A DNA stretch of 64,000 nt from Catenaria anguillulae PL171 (lineage: Eukaryota; Blastocladiomycota; Blastocladiomycetes; Blastocladiales; Catenariaceae): NCBI GenBank assembly GCA_002102555.1, contig MCFL01000019.1, forward strand, positions 1 to 64,000, written 5' to 3'. Shown here in pieces: positions 10,080 to 20,700 of this stretch. Position numbers and translations under genes: made by a program. The notes under the pieces were generated by a model. It saw only the letters and a program-made list of their open reading frames with translations, made no database searches and was not told the DNA's origin. How positions within the stretch are numbered: the first letter of the stretch is position 1; each line of letters starts with the position of its first letter.

Positions 10080-12824
10080 TCACCCCCCTCCAGCGTGAGA
10101 CATCTAGTCAATCGCGCTTGCGTTTGGTGGCAGTGCGAGTCCGGTTCGCTTGCTGCTTTTTGCCCAATGAGCGGAGGTAGTCAGAGATGCACTTGCGCGT
10201 GTCAAAGTTTTCTTCGGGTTCCCACGAGTTTTGGGATTCGGGAAATCCTTCCCACTTGACGCGGTATTCGCGGCCAGTTGCTGTGTCACGATGATCAACG
10301 ATACGCTCCACAACGAAGGATTCGTCCGAGAGTACTCCATTGTGGGAGATCAAGCGGAGTTGGTTCATGGCGTACCGCCGTGGCAACAGCGAGCCAGTAG
10401 TGTCCCGAAGGATGTAGGCGCCGCCTCGGTTCCGACGGATGACCATGTATGGGCCTTCATATCGTGGGTCAAATTTCTTGTCCCGATCTTGTGTCAGTGT
10501 CATGACCATCGCTCCAACCGGGAGGTCGTCTTTCACAATTTTGTGCGATTTGCAGAGCCGCTCATGCGCCCGCTGTGCCATGGTTCTCGTTTGGCCTGCA
10601 ATGGCTGGGAACACAATCTCTGACATCAAACGCAAACGTGATTCCATTTCTTCTGGAGATAGTGGCCGCGCGCGAGAGTCTTCACCCCCCTCTCTCTCGA
10701 AAGAGAGTGGATTCGCAGCCCGCGCAAACATCAGGCTGAAAGGCGTCAAGCCGTGTCGCTCATGGACCTTTGTGTTGTATGCATACTGCACTGCCGGCAG
10801 CATAAACGGCCAGCGATCAAGCTCACCATCCAGCATTGGAGCTAGCATCTCCTTCGCCGTGCGCACCATGCGTTCCGCGGCCCCGTTCCCCTGGGGATGA
10901 TAAGGAGTAATGCGCCGGTGCTCAATCTGCGCCATGTCAAGCAGTCGTTGGCAAGTGGCATTGACAAATTCTGATCCATTGTCAGACTGCAGAATGCGAG
11001 GGAATCCAAAGGTCGTGAACAACGCCCAGACTGCGCGAGCCGTTTCTTGGGCCGAGGCTGCTCTGGCCGGCACCAGCCATGCAAAGCGGGTGCATATGTC
11101 AAGGACAACCACGGCTTTGCAATAACCGTCCGCCGTCAGCGGCAAGTCCATGGTATCAATTGCAAGGTGGTCCATTGGCAGGAGAGCTGTAATCGATTGA
11201 ATCGGGTGAAAGCCGTGCCTGGAAATGGTGTAGCGCATGCAGGGGATACAGCCCCGCACAGTCTCCAGACAATCAGCCTTGATTCCAGGCCACGACTTTC
11301 CTGAGCGCTGCAACAGTTTCACCATAGCGTTTGCACCATAATGCCCATGCTCGTGGGCACGGGTCAGAAGCGCACCTCGCTCCGACTCGGGGACCTCGAG
11401 CGCGTCAGGTTCTGCCTCCACCATCATGGGCGATGTTAGGAGCCACTCAGCTACGGAAATTTGATTTTGCGCGTTGTGCGCGGCCGGCCCGCTGAGGTTC
11501 GGTTCAGCGTTTGCAGGCTGGGCCGGCCCCGTAGCACTTGCTTCCAGCGACACATGATAGGTGCACAGGTTCTTGACGACAGCTAGGCCAAGGAACTCCG
11601 GTCCAGGCTCAGCAGCAGAGAGCCATGCCTCGGTTGAAATTGCTGGACCAGCATCCTCGGCGAGGTCAAAGTGCTCGAGCGCGTCAAGAGTAGGGCAGCC
11701 AACGACGTCATCGCCAGAGTCGTCCAGGCTGGTGTACTCCACGTCAGTGAGTGTGGCAAGGTACATGCGAAAGTCTCGCAGCAGGCATGTCGACCCATAC
11801 AATCTCGAGAGAATGTCAGGCAGTACATTCTCCGAACCAGGCAGATGCACGGGATCAAAATGCACATCCAAAAGGTCATTGATCCAAGTCTGCATCATCG
11901 GATTCAAGTCCTTTTGCGTGAACAGATGCGTCAGAGCCATGTGGTCCGTGAAGAGCGTGAAACGGCGACCAGCGAGATAGAAGCGGAAATGGCGGATCGC
12001 GAAGATGATGGCCAAAAGCTTGCGCTTTGTGGCGCTGTAGCGCCTTTCGGACGCCGACAGTGCACGTGAGAGCAGGGCAATGTAGCGTGGGTTTTCCCTG
12101 CTCCCTTGGAACAGAACAGCACCAATGCCCATGCTTGATGCGTCGGTCGCGACATGAAAGGGCTCGTCCCAGACTGGGTGCGCCAGCATGGGCGCCAACT
12201 TGACCAGGTCTTGCAGAGCCTTCCAAGCCGTGCTGCATTCTGGCGTCCACTGCAGCGGATCGCTCCTATCAATGCGCTTCGCTGTGCGCAGACGGTCAAG
12301 TGGGGCAGCAACATCGGCCAGCATGGGAATGAAGTCGCGGAGGTAGTTGACAAGTCTGAGGAAACGCTGCACGTCCTTGCCAGTGTCCGGCTCAGGCCAG
12401 GATTGGACTTGCATGATATGCGCCGGCGCGGGGCGGACACCATCAGCAGACACGATCACGCCAAGGTATTGGATTGAGCAGCGATAGAAGCTGCACTTGT
12501 CAAGGGTGAGCTTGAGGTTATACTTATTCAGGCGCTGAATAACGGCGAGCAGGTGCCCATGATGCTCATCAACTGTGGACGAGAAAATAATGATGTCGTC
12601 AACGTAGACACGGATGAAAGGCAAATCACGGAAAATGTCCGCCATGACCCGCTGAAATTGCGCCGACAGCGCTTTGAGTCCAAACGGTCCTCGTTTGAAT
12701 TGGTACTGAACACCACGCCAGAGAAAGCACAGTTTCTTCCGATCCTTTGGGTGCACTGAGAACTGATGGAACAAGGCCATGAGATCGAGGCAGGAAAAAA
12801 CGGCAGCACCAGCCGTTTCAACAA

Positions 12825-12897
12825 GGTCCCGTGGCCCAATGGCTAAGGCGCCTGACTACGGATCAAGAGATCGGAGGTTCGAATCCTCCCAGGATCG
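12825..12897 (+). tRNA. tRNA-Arg(ACG)-like unit of SINE A
   Basis: 73 nt with D-arm GCC/GGC, A box tggcccaatgg, anticodon loop CTACGGA (anticodon ACG at 12858-12860) and a perfect five-pair T arm with ggttcgaatcc. One mismatch in the acceptor stem (plus a G-T pair) and one in the anticodon stem suggest a tRNA-derived relic rather than a functional gene. Confidence 0.7.
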
Positions 12898-12906
12898 TTT
12901 AAAAAG

Positions 12907-12979
12907 GTTCCACTGGTCTAGTGGTAATGACGTCTGCTTTACATGCAGAAGATCGCTGGTTCAAACCCAGCGTGGAACA
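12907..12979 (+). tRNA. tRNA-Val(TAC) unit of SINE A
   Basis: 73 nt folding as a full cloverleaf: seven acceptor pairs (gttccac/gtggaac), D stem gtc/gac, anticodon stem tctgc/gcaga with loop TTTACAT (anticodon TAC at 12940-12942), and T arm gctgg/ccagc. It could be functional by structure, but it lies within a retroposed unit and is followed by the SINE tail. Confidence 0.75.
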
Positions 12980-13111
12980 TGGACGATTTCTTGTCTTAAT
13001 GCATGCAGTAGCGATTGAAAAAAAAAAGCACCAGCCGTTTCGGAAATGTGCTCGCGAATCCGCGGCAGTGGGTGAGGGTCCTCTGGGGTGTGCGAGTTGA
13101 GGTAGCGAGGA

Positions 13112-13819
13112 TCAATGCAGAATCAATATCCAACAACAACTTTGTCCTTGTTGTACTTGGCGGCACCCGCTATAGGGTGGTTCCAAGGCGGAGGGGGGTG
13201 ATGTGGCGTCCGCCAAAACCCCTTTCAAGTGGGTCTCGCCCACATATTCACTCGCAGTACGCAGCACCTCGGCAACGTCTGGATGAGAACCCCTTACATC
13301 AAGGATGAACGAGAACAATGCGACAAGGTACGACAGCGGAGTTTCTTGCACGTTGCGGGTTTCACCGGCAAGGCAGTAGCGAGGACCACGGCGCTTGAAC
13401 TTGTCCATGAGCGAGTCAGTGTTACTGTCGCCACTTGTTGGCTTCTTGGCCTTGTCCTTATCGTCCGAATCCCAAGCCGAGCTGAGGCGCTGTCGGACCG
13501 TTTGGAGGCGGTCAGTGTTGCTGTTGGCAAGGGCTCGGCGTGAGTTGCGGTCTCGGGCTTGTGCGGCAGATTCGCCCTCGGGCGCAGACTCGAGTTCAAT
13601 GGCTTGGTTGGCATAGGTTTTCAAGAGCGAGCGCGAGCGCTGGAGCAGATCCGCATGCAGGTCTTGCGGGATGGCGACAAGTTCTTGAACAGTCAAGGCG
13701 GCCAGGAGGGACAGATGCCGCAAGAGGTCAGCATCTGAGATGTCGGCGGGGATTGGCCAGCTGGGGTCGCCCAGGGTGGGAATGTCGGCGGTCGCAGCGG
13801 CAGGATCGTCGGTGGGCAT
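13112..13819 (-). pseudogene. Gypsy-1 gag, 3'-truncated by internal deletion
   Basis: A 235-codon frame starting MPTDDPAAATADIPTLG just inside the 5' LTR of gypsy-1 is in the expected gag position. It is helical and Asp/Ala-rich, with a TYANQAIELES segment and GPRYCLAGETRNVQETPLSYL. No zinc knuckle is present. The last codons run across the deletion junction near 13117 into RT sequence, so the C-terminal part is lost. Assignment as gag rests on position and composition. Confidence 0.6.
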
Positions 13820-13862
13820 GATGAGGTTGAGATGTTGTGGGCAGCTTCCTTATCGAAAAAAA

Positions 13863-13900
13863 TGAAAAGGGTGACAGCAAAGATCGATAGGAACGAGTAT
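13863..13900 (-). repeat. Gypsy-1 5' LTR, first fragment
   Basis: Matches 9889-9926 of the left LTR; ends with agtat (13896-13900), the target duplication of gypsy-2. Confidence 0.9.
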
Positions 13901-14237
13901 TGTTGAGACTGGGAAAGTCTACTAGAACAGACTATATAGTACGACCTGACACTCTGTTCGAGTTGAGTGGCAGTAGTAGAAAGGTGTGGAGGGGGACTGG
14001 CTCATATACATAGTCCAGTCCCTCGCCAGGGTTATTGACACACACACAAGAGACACAAGCACTAATGGGCTGAGACATGAGAGCAATCATGAGTCTTAAT
14101 GCATGCAGTAGCGATGGAAAAAAAAAATGAGAGCAATCATGAGACGTGACACGCGAGACATGGCTACGCTAGACACGAGCCATCACATCAATACACCTGG
14201 GCTTGCTCGCTTGCCACTAAACCCCACGCACACAACA
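13901..14237 (-). repeat. Gypsy-2 3' LTR (with 50-bp insertion)
   Basis: 337 bp against 287 bp for its partner; the 50-bp excess is exactly the 33-bp insert at 14094-14126 plus its 17-bp target duplication. Confidence 0.93.
14094..14126 (+). mobile_element. 33-bp insertion of the SINE A 3' tail
   Basis: Consists only of tcttaatgcatgcagtagcg, then atgg and poly(A). It is flanked by the perfect 17-bp duplication atgagagcaatcatgag (14077-14093 and 14127-14143). The empty site is preserved in the partner LTR at 36250-36536. Confidence 0.93.
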
Positions 14238-14302
14238 TCACCCCCCGCAAGATCCGACCAAGGCCGCGCAGCATGAGGCGAGCGGACGTGGGCAGATCTA
14301 AC

Positions 14303-15344
14303 TCAGGCTTGGGTGCGGCGGCGACCCTTGCGGCGCTTCTTGCTTGAAGCAGGCGAATCGCCAAGGTCGACGCGGTCAGCCGTGCGCTTGGAGGTTCGGG
14401 CGCGCGAAGCGCGTGCCGGCACTTGTGGTCCTGGACGGGCAGCTTGCTCTTGCTCGTTCCAATACTTGGTGATGACCTCGTGAGTATCGAAGTTGGACTC
14501 GTGTTCCCAGCTCGCATCGTCGAGCGGGAAGTTGGCCCACTTGACATGATACTTGAACTGGCCATTGGGCAACCGCTCGTGATCGAGGATGCGCTCGACA
14601 ACAAATGAGTCGGCTGACAAGTTACCTTCAAGCGAGACGAGCCTGAGGTGGTGCGCCGGAGCCCTTGTGCGCTGAATCTCGCCTGTCGGGTCCTTGAGCA
14701 AGTATGCGCCACCTTGGTTCCGTCGAACGACAATGTACGGGCCCTTGTACTTGGGGTCGATGTTACCGGACCGAGGCATGACAACTTTTCGCATGACCAG
14801 AGCACCAGGCGGGAAGTCGTCATGCAAGATCTTGTGGCACTTGATGAATTCCTTTTATGCTTGAGCCAAGAATCCCGACGCGCGTTCGCTGACCGCAGGC
14901 CACACGACTCTTGCCATGAGCTCGGCGCGGGCAGCCAGATCTTGGCGGGACAATGGCGGTGGAGGCAAGTCGGGCGAGGCAGAGGATGGGGCCACATGGG
15001 AATGGGCAAACATGAGCGAATACGGCGTGGATCCATGGCAGGAATGCACAGCCGTGTTGTAGAAGAACTGGACGGCCCGTAGGCGCTCAGGCCAGCGTGG
15101 AGTGTTGCCCTTGATGTCTGCCAACAACGAGGTCTTGATGGTGCAGACGAGCTGCTCAGCGGCACCATTCGCTTGTGGGTTGTAAGGCGAGATGCGCCAA
15201 TGGGTGGTGCCCAGCTTGCCGAGCAGGCGTTGGATGGTGGCGTTGACAAACTCGGGACCATTGTCAGACTGGATGATGTGTGGGATGCCGAACAGCAAGA
15301 CCAACGAGAAGAGCTTATTGCCGATCTCGTCGCCAGTGGTTGAC
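14303..15344 (-). pseudogene. Gypsy-2 pol C-terminal part: integrase core end and chromodomain
   Basis: Minus-strand frames give the integrase catalytic D and E (HIIQSDNGPEFVNATIQ and PQANGAAEQL) from the SINE insertion site down to 14855, an in-frame TAA after FLAQA, then 14827-14303 with KVVMPRSGNIDPKYKGPY and a chromodomain (FKYHVKWANFPLDDASWEHESNF). The tail is basic (KKRRKGRRR). The single nonsense codon near 14856 is the only break between the two blocks. In chromoviruses the chromodomain directs integration to heterochromatin (family knowledge). Confidence 0.88.
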
Positions 15345-15591
15345 TTTTTTTTTTTAATATTTAACCTCAGACAATTGCACTTATATGACATTCAAGGACA
15401 CACAACCACACAACACAATGACTTGATGGAGGAGGGAGGGAACTTGGGAAGTCTTGTGCTTTGACATAGGCATGACCACAGAGGGACATGCGATGCTTGT
15501 CTTGAGAGGACCAAGCAACTTGGGTGGGGTTTGAACCCACAACCTTCGCCTTGTGAGGCGGGAGTGTTACCACTGTGCCAAAACCACTTGC
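15345..15591 (-). mobile_element. SINE family B copy 1, tRNA-Val-like head
   Basis: 247-bp insertion in gypsy-2 integrase flanked by cgtcgccagtggttgac (15328-15344 and 15592-15608). Read on the minus strand it starts with a tRNA-like head (15591-15515) with A box tggcacagtgg, loop containing CAC and B box ggttcaaaccc. It ends with the family B tail (gacaattgtctgaggttaa type, reversed on plus at 15357) and poly(A). The head differs from the two other copies. Confidence 0.88.
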
Positions 15592-15608
15592 CGTCGCCAG
15601 TGGTTGAC

Positions 15609-17379
15609 GAGAGCGGATACAGCCAGGCGAAGCGAGTGCAGATGTCAATGGCCAAGAGCACGTGCGTGAAGCCGTCTGTGGGGTCCAGCTTGCAACAATC
15701 GATGGCAAGATGGTCCATGGGCAAGGTGGCGTGAATTATCTGCGGTGGATGGTATCCTTGGGTGCGCACCGAGTAGCGTTGGCAATCGATGCACTCGCGG
15801 GCGAATCGGCGGCAATCGTCGAGCATGTTTGGCCAATACTTGCCATCGTGCAGGAGCCGAGCACGAAGAGAGGTACCTGAATAATGACCTTCAGAGTGTG
15901 CTGCAGAGAGGGCGTCCTGGCGGAGCTCGGGCGGAACAATCGACACTGCGGGAGACGGCATAGAGACATCAGTGACCAACAGTGGCAATGTGTCTGGTGG
16001 AGATGAGGAAGAAGATGACGTAGCCGAGGCAGCGGCACCAATGCGTGTTTGCGACCAGCGTGCAACAGCTTGAAGGCCAGCGCGAGGTCCAGCAAATGGG
16101 GACAAGATGGCATCAACATCGAGGCCCAAAGGAGTGCGGGGACCGGACAAACCAGGCCCAAAGGATTGTAGCGGCAGAACGGGTGCAGGCGGATCATCCT
16201 CGAGAAGTCGAGCCAGCTCATCACCAAAGTCTTGTGTCACAATCTCTTCCAGCAGCGAGCCAACCAGGCATAGCACGGGTGGCGCGCTGGGAGCGGTTGT
16301 TGCAATGGCGGCAACGGCCAGGTCGGGACCGGCAGCAGGAGTGGAATCCGAGTCTAAATCAAGCCCTTGAGGTGGATGACGGACTGGAACGAACCCACCC
16401 CCCGCAGGGCCCGACAAAGGCGTCGACGCCACATGGCCCGCGGCACGGCCAACAAGAGCCCGATGGGCAAGCTGTGGGTCGGAATCGTCATGCGAGTACA
16501 GTCGGGAGAGGCAGTCGGGAAGCACATTGAGGACGCCAGGCAGGTGCTCGATGTCAAAGTCAGACTCGAGGAGCTCGTCAAGCCAGCGTTCGAGCATGGG
16601 CGACAGCTTGCGCTGAGTGAAGATGTGAGCGAGGGCTGCATGGTCGGTGTAGAGCTTGAAGCGAGTACCGGCGAGATGCGTCCGTGGTGACAAAGAAGCG
16701 TTCGCCCCAAACCGGCGAGTACAACGGCGGTGCAGATGAAATCAATTCCTTGATGGTGACAAATGCGTCCTTGCACGCAGGCGTCCAAACGCTCGGGTCA
16801 TCGAGCTCGATGCGCTTGCGCATGCAAAGGGCATCCAGCAGGGCGGAGACCGTAGCCATGAGCGGCACAAAATGACGCAGGTAGTTGACGGTACCAAGGA
16901 ATGACTGCATCTGGGTGCCAGTGGTCGGGCGAGGGAAGTTCTGGATGTCGAGAATTTTGGACGGCGCAGGGCGAATGCCCTCAGCCGAAATGACGTGACC
17001 GAGGTAATGAATCGAGGCACGGTAGAAATGCGACTTCGGGGGTTTGATGCGCAGTTGGTATTTGTTGAGACGGCGCAAGACCTAGGCAAGGTGCAGGGTA
17101 TGCTCCTCGACTGAGAGCGAGAAGATGACGACATCGTCAATGTACACACGCACAAAGGGCAGGTCGGCAAAGATGTTGGACATGACACGTTGGAATTGGG
17201 CCGAAAGCGGCTTGAGACCAAACGGGCCGGTGCGGAACTGGTATTGCACGCCCCTCCAAGTGAAGGTAAGGTACTTGCGCGAGCGCTTGACGACACCGAA
17301 TTGCTGGAAAGAGCTGAAGAGGTCGGTGCTGGAGAAAACGGAGGCACCCGAGGCATCCTCGAGGTGCTCAGATGCCATG
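15609..17379 (-). pseudogene. Gypsy-2 pol central part: RT, deleted RNase H, integrase N-terminal part
   Basis: From 17379 downward: RT palm with TGPFGLKPLSAQFQRVM and active site YIDDVV, an in-frame stop after HTLHLA (about 17082), thumb region (HYLGHVISAEGIRPAP), connection and the start of RNase H (FFVTTDAS). Near 16683 the frame jumps directly to LAGTRFKLYTDHAALAHIF, so about 50 residues of RNase H are missing. Then a linker rich in Pro/Ser/Asp, the integrase HHCC module (HSEGHYSGTSLR...CIDCQRY) and the first catalytic Asp (DHLAIDCCKL). The SINE at 15345-15591 interrupts it after PLSSTTGD. Clearly defective. Confidence 0.88.
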
Positions 17380-17755
17380 GGCAGTGGGTGGTTGTCTTTT
17401 TTTTTTTGGGTCACTACCACATGTATTGAAGCTGAAAACCAACGCAGAAGCCTTGAAGGGTACAAGAGCAGAAAGGTCAGAGATTCAAGACACTCAATGG
17501 ATGACAAAAGCAAGCAGAGAAAGTGGCAGGCAATTGGTGGTAGGGGCACTTGGCCATGGGGTCAAAGGAGAGGGTAGGAAGGGGAGCGAAAAGAGGATGT
17601 GAACAGAAGAGGAATAACAAAGTCCAAAAATCAACACTCAACCACATCACAGTTACACAACATAAACAATATGCAAAAATAAATCAAGAAAGTCCAAGCA
17701 CAGACGAGGGGGAACCATGTCAAATGAACAGAAAGCATCAACGGATTAGGAAAGA

Positions 17756-20700
17756 TTACGCCACGAGCGCAGAGACAGCAGTTGGGGATAGTGAGGGGAC
17801 TAAAATGGAATGCGTACCAGACTGCACCCCAACACGGGTAGCAAAGCGTTGCTGTGAGTGTCCAAACCCAAACCTGGGGGTTGAGAGCCCTGGGAAGGTG
17901 CCGTGGAACCGCCATTCGCCAAAGGAAGCCAGTGCATGCAAGGCTGAGGAGGAGGCAACGAGGGGTGGGCAGCCAGCGTGGCACTCGTAGATGTAATGTG
18001 CGGCAACGAGCGCAAGGTTCATGGGCGGCTGCCAGGCCACTGGGGCGCGTGCTTCCCGACAGTGGGGACATTGACAGGGCTGCCAGGTCGCAAACGGATT
18101 TTCTGGCGTGCGTCGCTCAACTGGTCCAACGAGCCTGCAACGCTCCTTCCACAGCACAGTTTGGATGGTCGTGGAAGCAATTGAGACAATTCGCGCAAGG
18201 ATAGACACGAGGCTGGGAAATTGTTGCGCAGGCGAGCCTCAACTACGCATGCTGCAGTTGCCCGTAATCTGGCTGGATCCATTAGCCGCTCGACGAGTGT
18301 CTTTGCTGCCGCTTGGTGCGCCGTCATCCTGCGACGCCGTAACAGCTCCACAACTTGCTCGTGCACATCTAATCGGCATGTCCAGAGTATGTTGACAAGT
18401 GCGCGACACTTGAGCCAATGCTGTTGATCGTCAAGAGCACCGCAGAGCACACAATTTGGGGACGGTACCCGCTCTGGCCAATACTTGTGGAGTTGAGCAT
18501 GAGTTGGCAGGCGACTCGTCAAAACCTTGACGCGGAACGTGACTGATGCGTCGTCGGCAAACGATGCGAACATGGCCGATGCCTTGCGACCATTACGAAT
18601 GGCCCCGTCAAACACCATCAGGTCAGGCTGCCCAACCAACTTGAGCATATACGAGTACAAATTGACGCGGGATTGCATCTGCGCTTGTCGCCGAATTGCG
18701 CGGCCCACCTGTGCGTATACCAGCTCATGGCCTACCTGCACCAGCGCGCCGAAGTCAATTGCGTCCAGAAACCGTGGCGAAAAGGCGTACACCTCACGGC
18801 AATTTGCACCACAACGGGCAAGCTCGTCAGCCCTCTCGTTCCCTGCATCCCCATCATGGCCCTTGACCTTCACGAGATCCAGCACGAGCCTCTTTTCCTT
18901 AACCAGTGCACGAAGGACAAGTAACAAGTCGTGCAGCGGCGACGGGTGACGTGGCCCAATCGCCTTGGCATCGGGCAGGCCCAGAAACATGGGAACAACC
19001 TGCACGGTGACAGCCAAGTCTGAAAAGACACGCGCATGCGATCCGACAGGGAGCTTGTCAACGATTGCAATAACAGCGGCGATCTCAGGGCGTGATGAAC
19101 TAGTCGGAGCGGGCGGCAGTCGGCAGAAGACTTCCAGGTCGAGCTGGGGGCAGTGAGCACCGAGTCCCATAACGGCATCAGTCGTATCCATAGCGGGTTG
19201 CAGCGAGCTGTCGGTCCAACAGTCAAGGATTGTGCCATGGTGCGTTGTGAGCGGTTGCGTGACATTGGCGAGAGGTGGAGCTGAGTAGGCTGAGCTTGAG
19301 TGGTGGCTGTCGTCATCACCGTCGCTATTGTCGCTGTCTACAGCCATGTCGTCTTGCACATACCCAGGGAAGAAACTGGACATGTACGGGCAGTGCTCGG
19401 GCAATTCGTGGTTGGGCGCGAGAACAACATACGCGTCCACACCGTCCCGACGCTCGTGAGAGACTTGGCTGAGATGGGGTACGTGTACGCAAGTGGGATG
19501 GTGACAAGGCAATCGGGCACGTCACACATTGCTGACGACAATTGGCAGTGACCTGTATCACCACAGTCAAGGCATAAATGGAGGAGAGTGTGGTCGGGGG
19601 GCACAACACCCTCGTCAAGCATTAGGCAAGTGCATTCTGCAAGGTGGCGCAGTGTGATGATTGGTCCGTTCAAGTGTTACGGGAATCAGCGGCAACACAC
19701 ACACCAAAGGTTGGCAGCCCGTTTTCCCCCAAGAAGACCATGAGTTGGCCAACATGGTGTCGAGGCGCAAGGGCCAGGCGGGGCTGAACGGCATCGCAGC
19801 AACTGGGCCGAGAGATGTGCACCAGTCGGAAACGGCGTTGGTCAAAGCAACCAAGGCATTGTGCAGGCGACCATGGCGAGGGCATCTCTTGGCAAGCAGA
19901 TGTCGGACAGAGGCAAACGCGTTTGCATACCGTGCTGGAGTACTGTCCTGGTCATGAAACAACAAAGGGAAACGAGGGGAGAAAGTCAGCAAACACCAGC
20001 ATGATGGAGACAGGAACGCAAAGTATGAAGAACAGGAGATGGAATAACGGCTTCCAATGGGATGTCATCCACTGGGCAAACGCGAGAGGGTCAACACGCC
20101 CAGCGAGGTGAATTGAGGTGAGAGAACTAGAAAGAGGGGAAGAAGATTCAGAAGCGGAGAGGCAGGAAGACCTGCTGATGTAAATTGGCTTGGCGGATGC
20201 GAAAGTCGGTTGGTCCCACCAACGGATTGCACGTTGGGCAAGACTGGACATGGCGCATGCGACTTGAAAGCGCTCGCTTTGCACGGGCTGGCTTAAACAG
20301 TAGCGAAGGTGCGAGACTCGAGCTGCAAGGATGGTGTGCTTGATGGAGACGAGCCCGTATGTCGCTGCATCATAGAAAATCGAGACTGGTGTGTTGGATG
20401 GCAATCTGGCCGCAGCTCGAACCACTGCACGGAGCTTCGCGTCGAGCTGGTCAAGGAAAGTCGGTGACAGGACATAGCCAAATGCACAGTACGCAACCGC
20501 AGGGATGATTGCTGAGTTGATCACGTATACCACAATCCTGGCTGGGACCCGTTTGTCCTCAGGACGTTGATCGCACTTGTCACGGCATCCCTCATCACTT
20601 TTTCCGTCGCCTTCCTTGGCCCCGATCCATCCACGAATACACCCAGGTATCTCTTCATCTCGCCTGGGCCTGCGCGCGGCACCTCAACTCCTCTAGACGT

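Larger units (their letters stand above)
12820..13026 (+). mobile_element. SINE family A: tRNA-Arg/tRNA-Val dimer head with LINE-like tail
   Basis: A 207-bp insertion in gypsy-1 RT flanked by the 15-bp direct repeat agcaccagccgtttc (12805-12819 and 13027-13041). It consists of a 5-nt leader, a tRNA-Arg-like unit, a 9-nt spacer (tttaaaaag), a tRNA-Val unit, then a 47-nt tail ending atgcatgcagtagcgattg plus poly(A). The tail resembles the 3' end of the local LINEs. The flanking duplication and poly(A) show retroposition; tRNA internal A and B boxes could drive Pol III transcription. Confidence 0.88.
10108..13117 (-). pseudogene. Gypsy-1 pol (RT, RNase H, integrase, chromodomain), interrupted by a SINE
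   Basis: The 890-codon open frame at 10108-12780 starts inside RT. RT active site YVDD lies near residue 60; RNase H has ATDASSMGIGAVL and TDHMALTHLF; the integrase HHCC zinc module (HEHGHYGANAMV...CIPC) precedes a DDE core with IDTMDL, QSDNGSEFVNA and NGAAERM; a C-terminal chromodomain has YRVKWEGFPESQNSWEPEENF. The frame continues upstream (CIDPRYLNSHTPEDPHPLPRI) across the SINE inserted at 12820-13026, then stops abruptly near 13117 where it is fused to gag sequence. Protease and the N-terminal RT fingers are missing, so the element cannot make a complete polyprotein. It is shown as a pseudogene although the main frame is open. Confidence 0.9.

Noticed and set aside
12825-12979. Ordinary genomic tRNA gene pair
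   Set aside because: The pair is embedded in gypsy-1 RT with a 15-bp target duplication, poly(A) and a LINE-like tail, so it is a retroposed unit.
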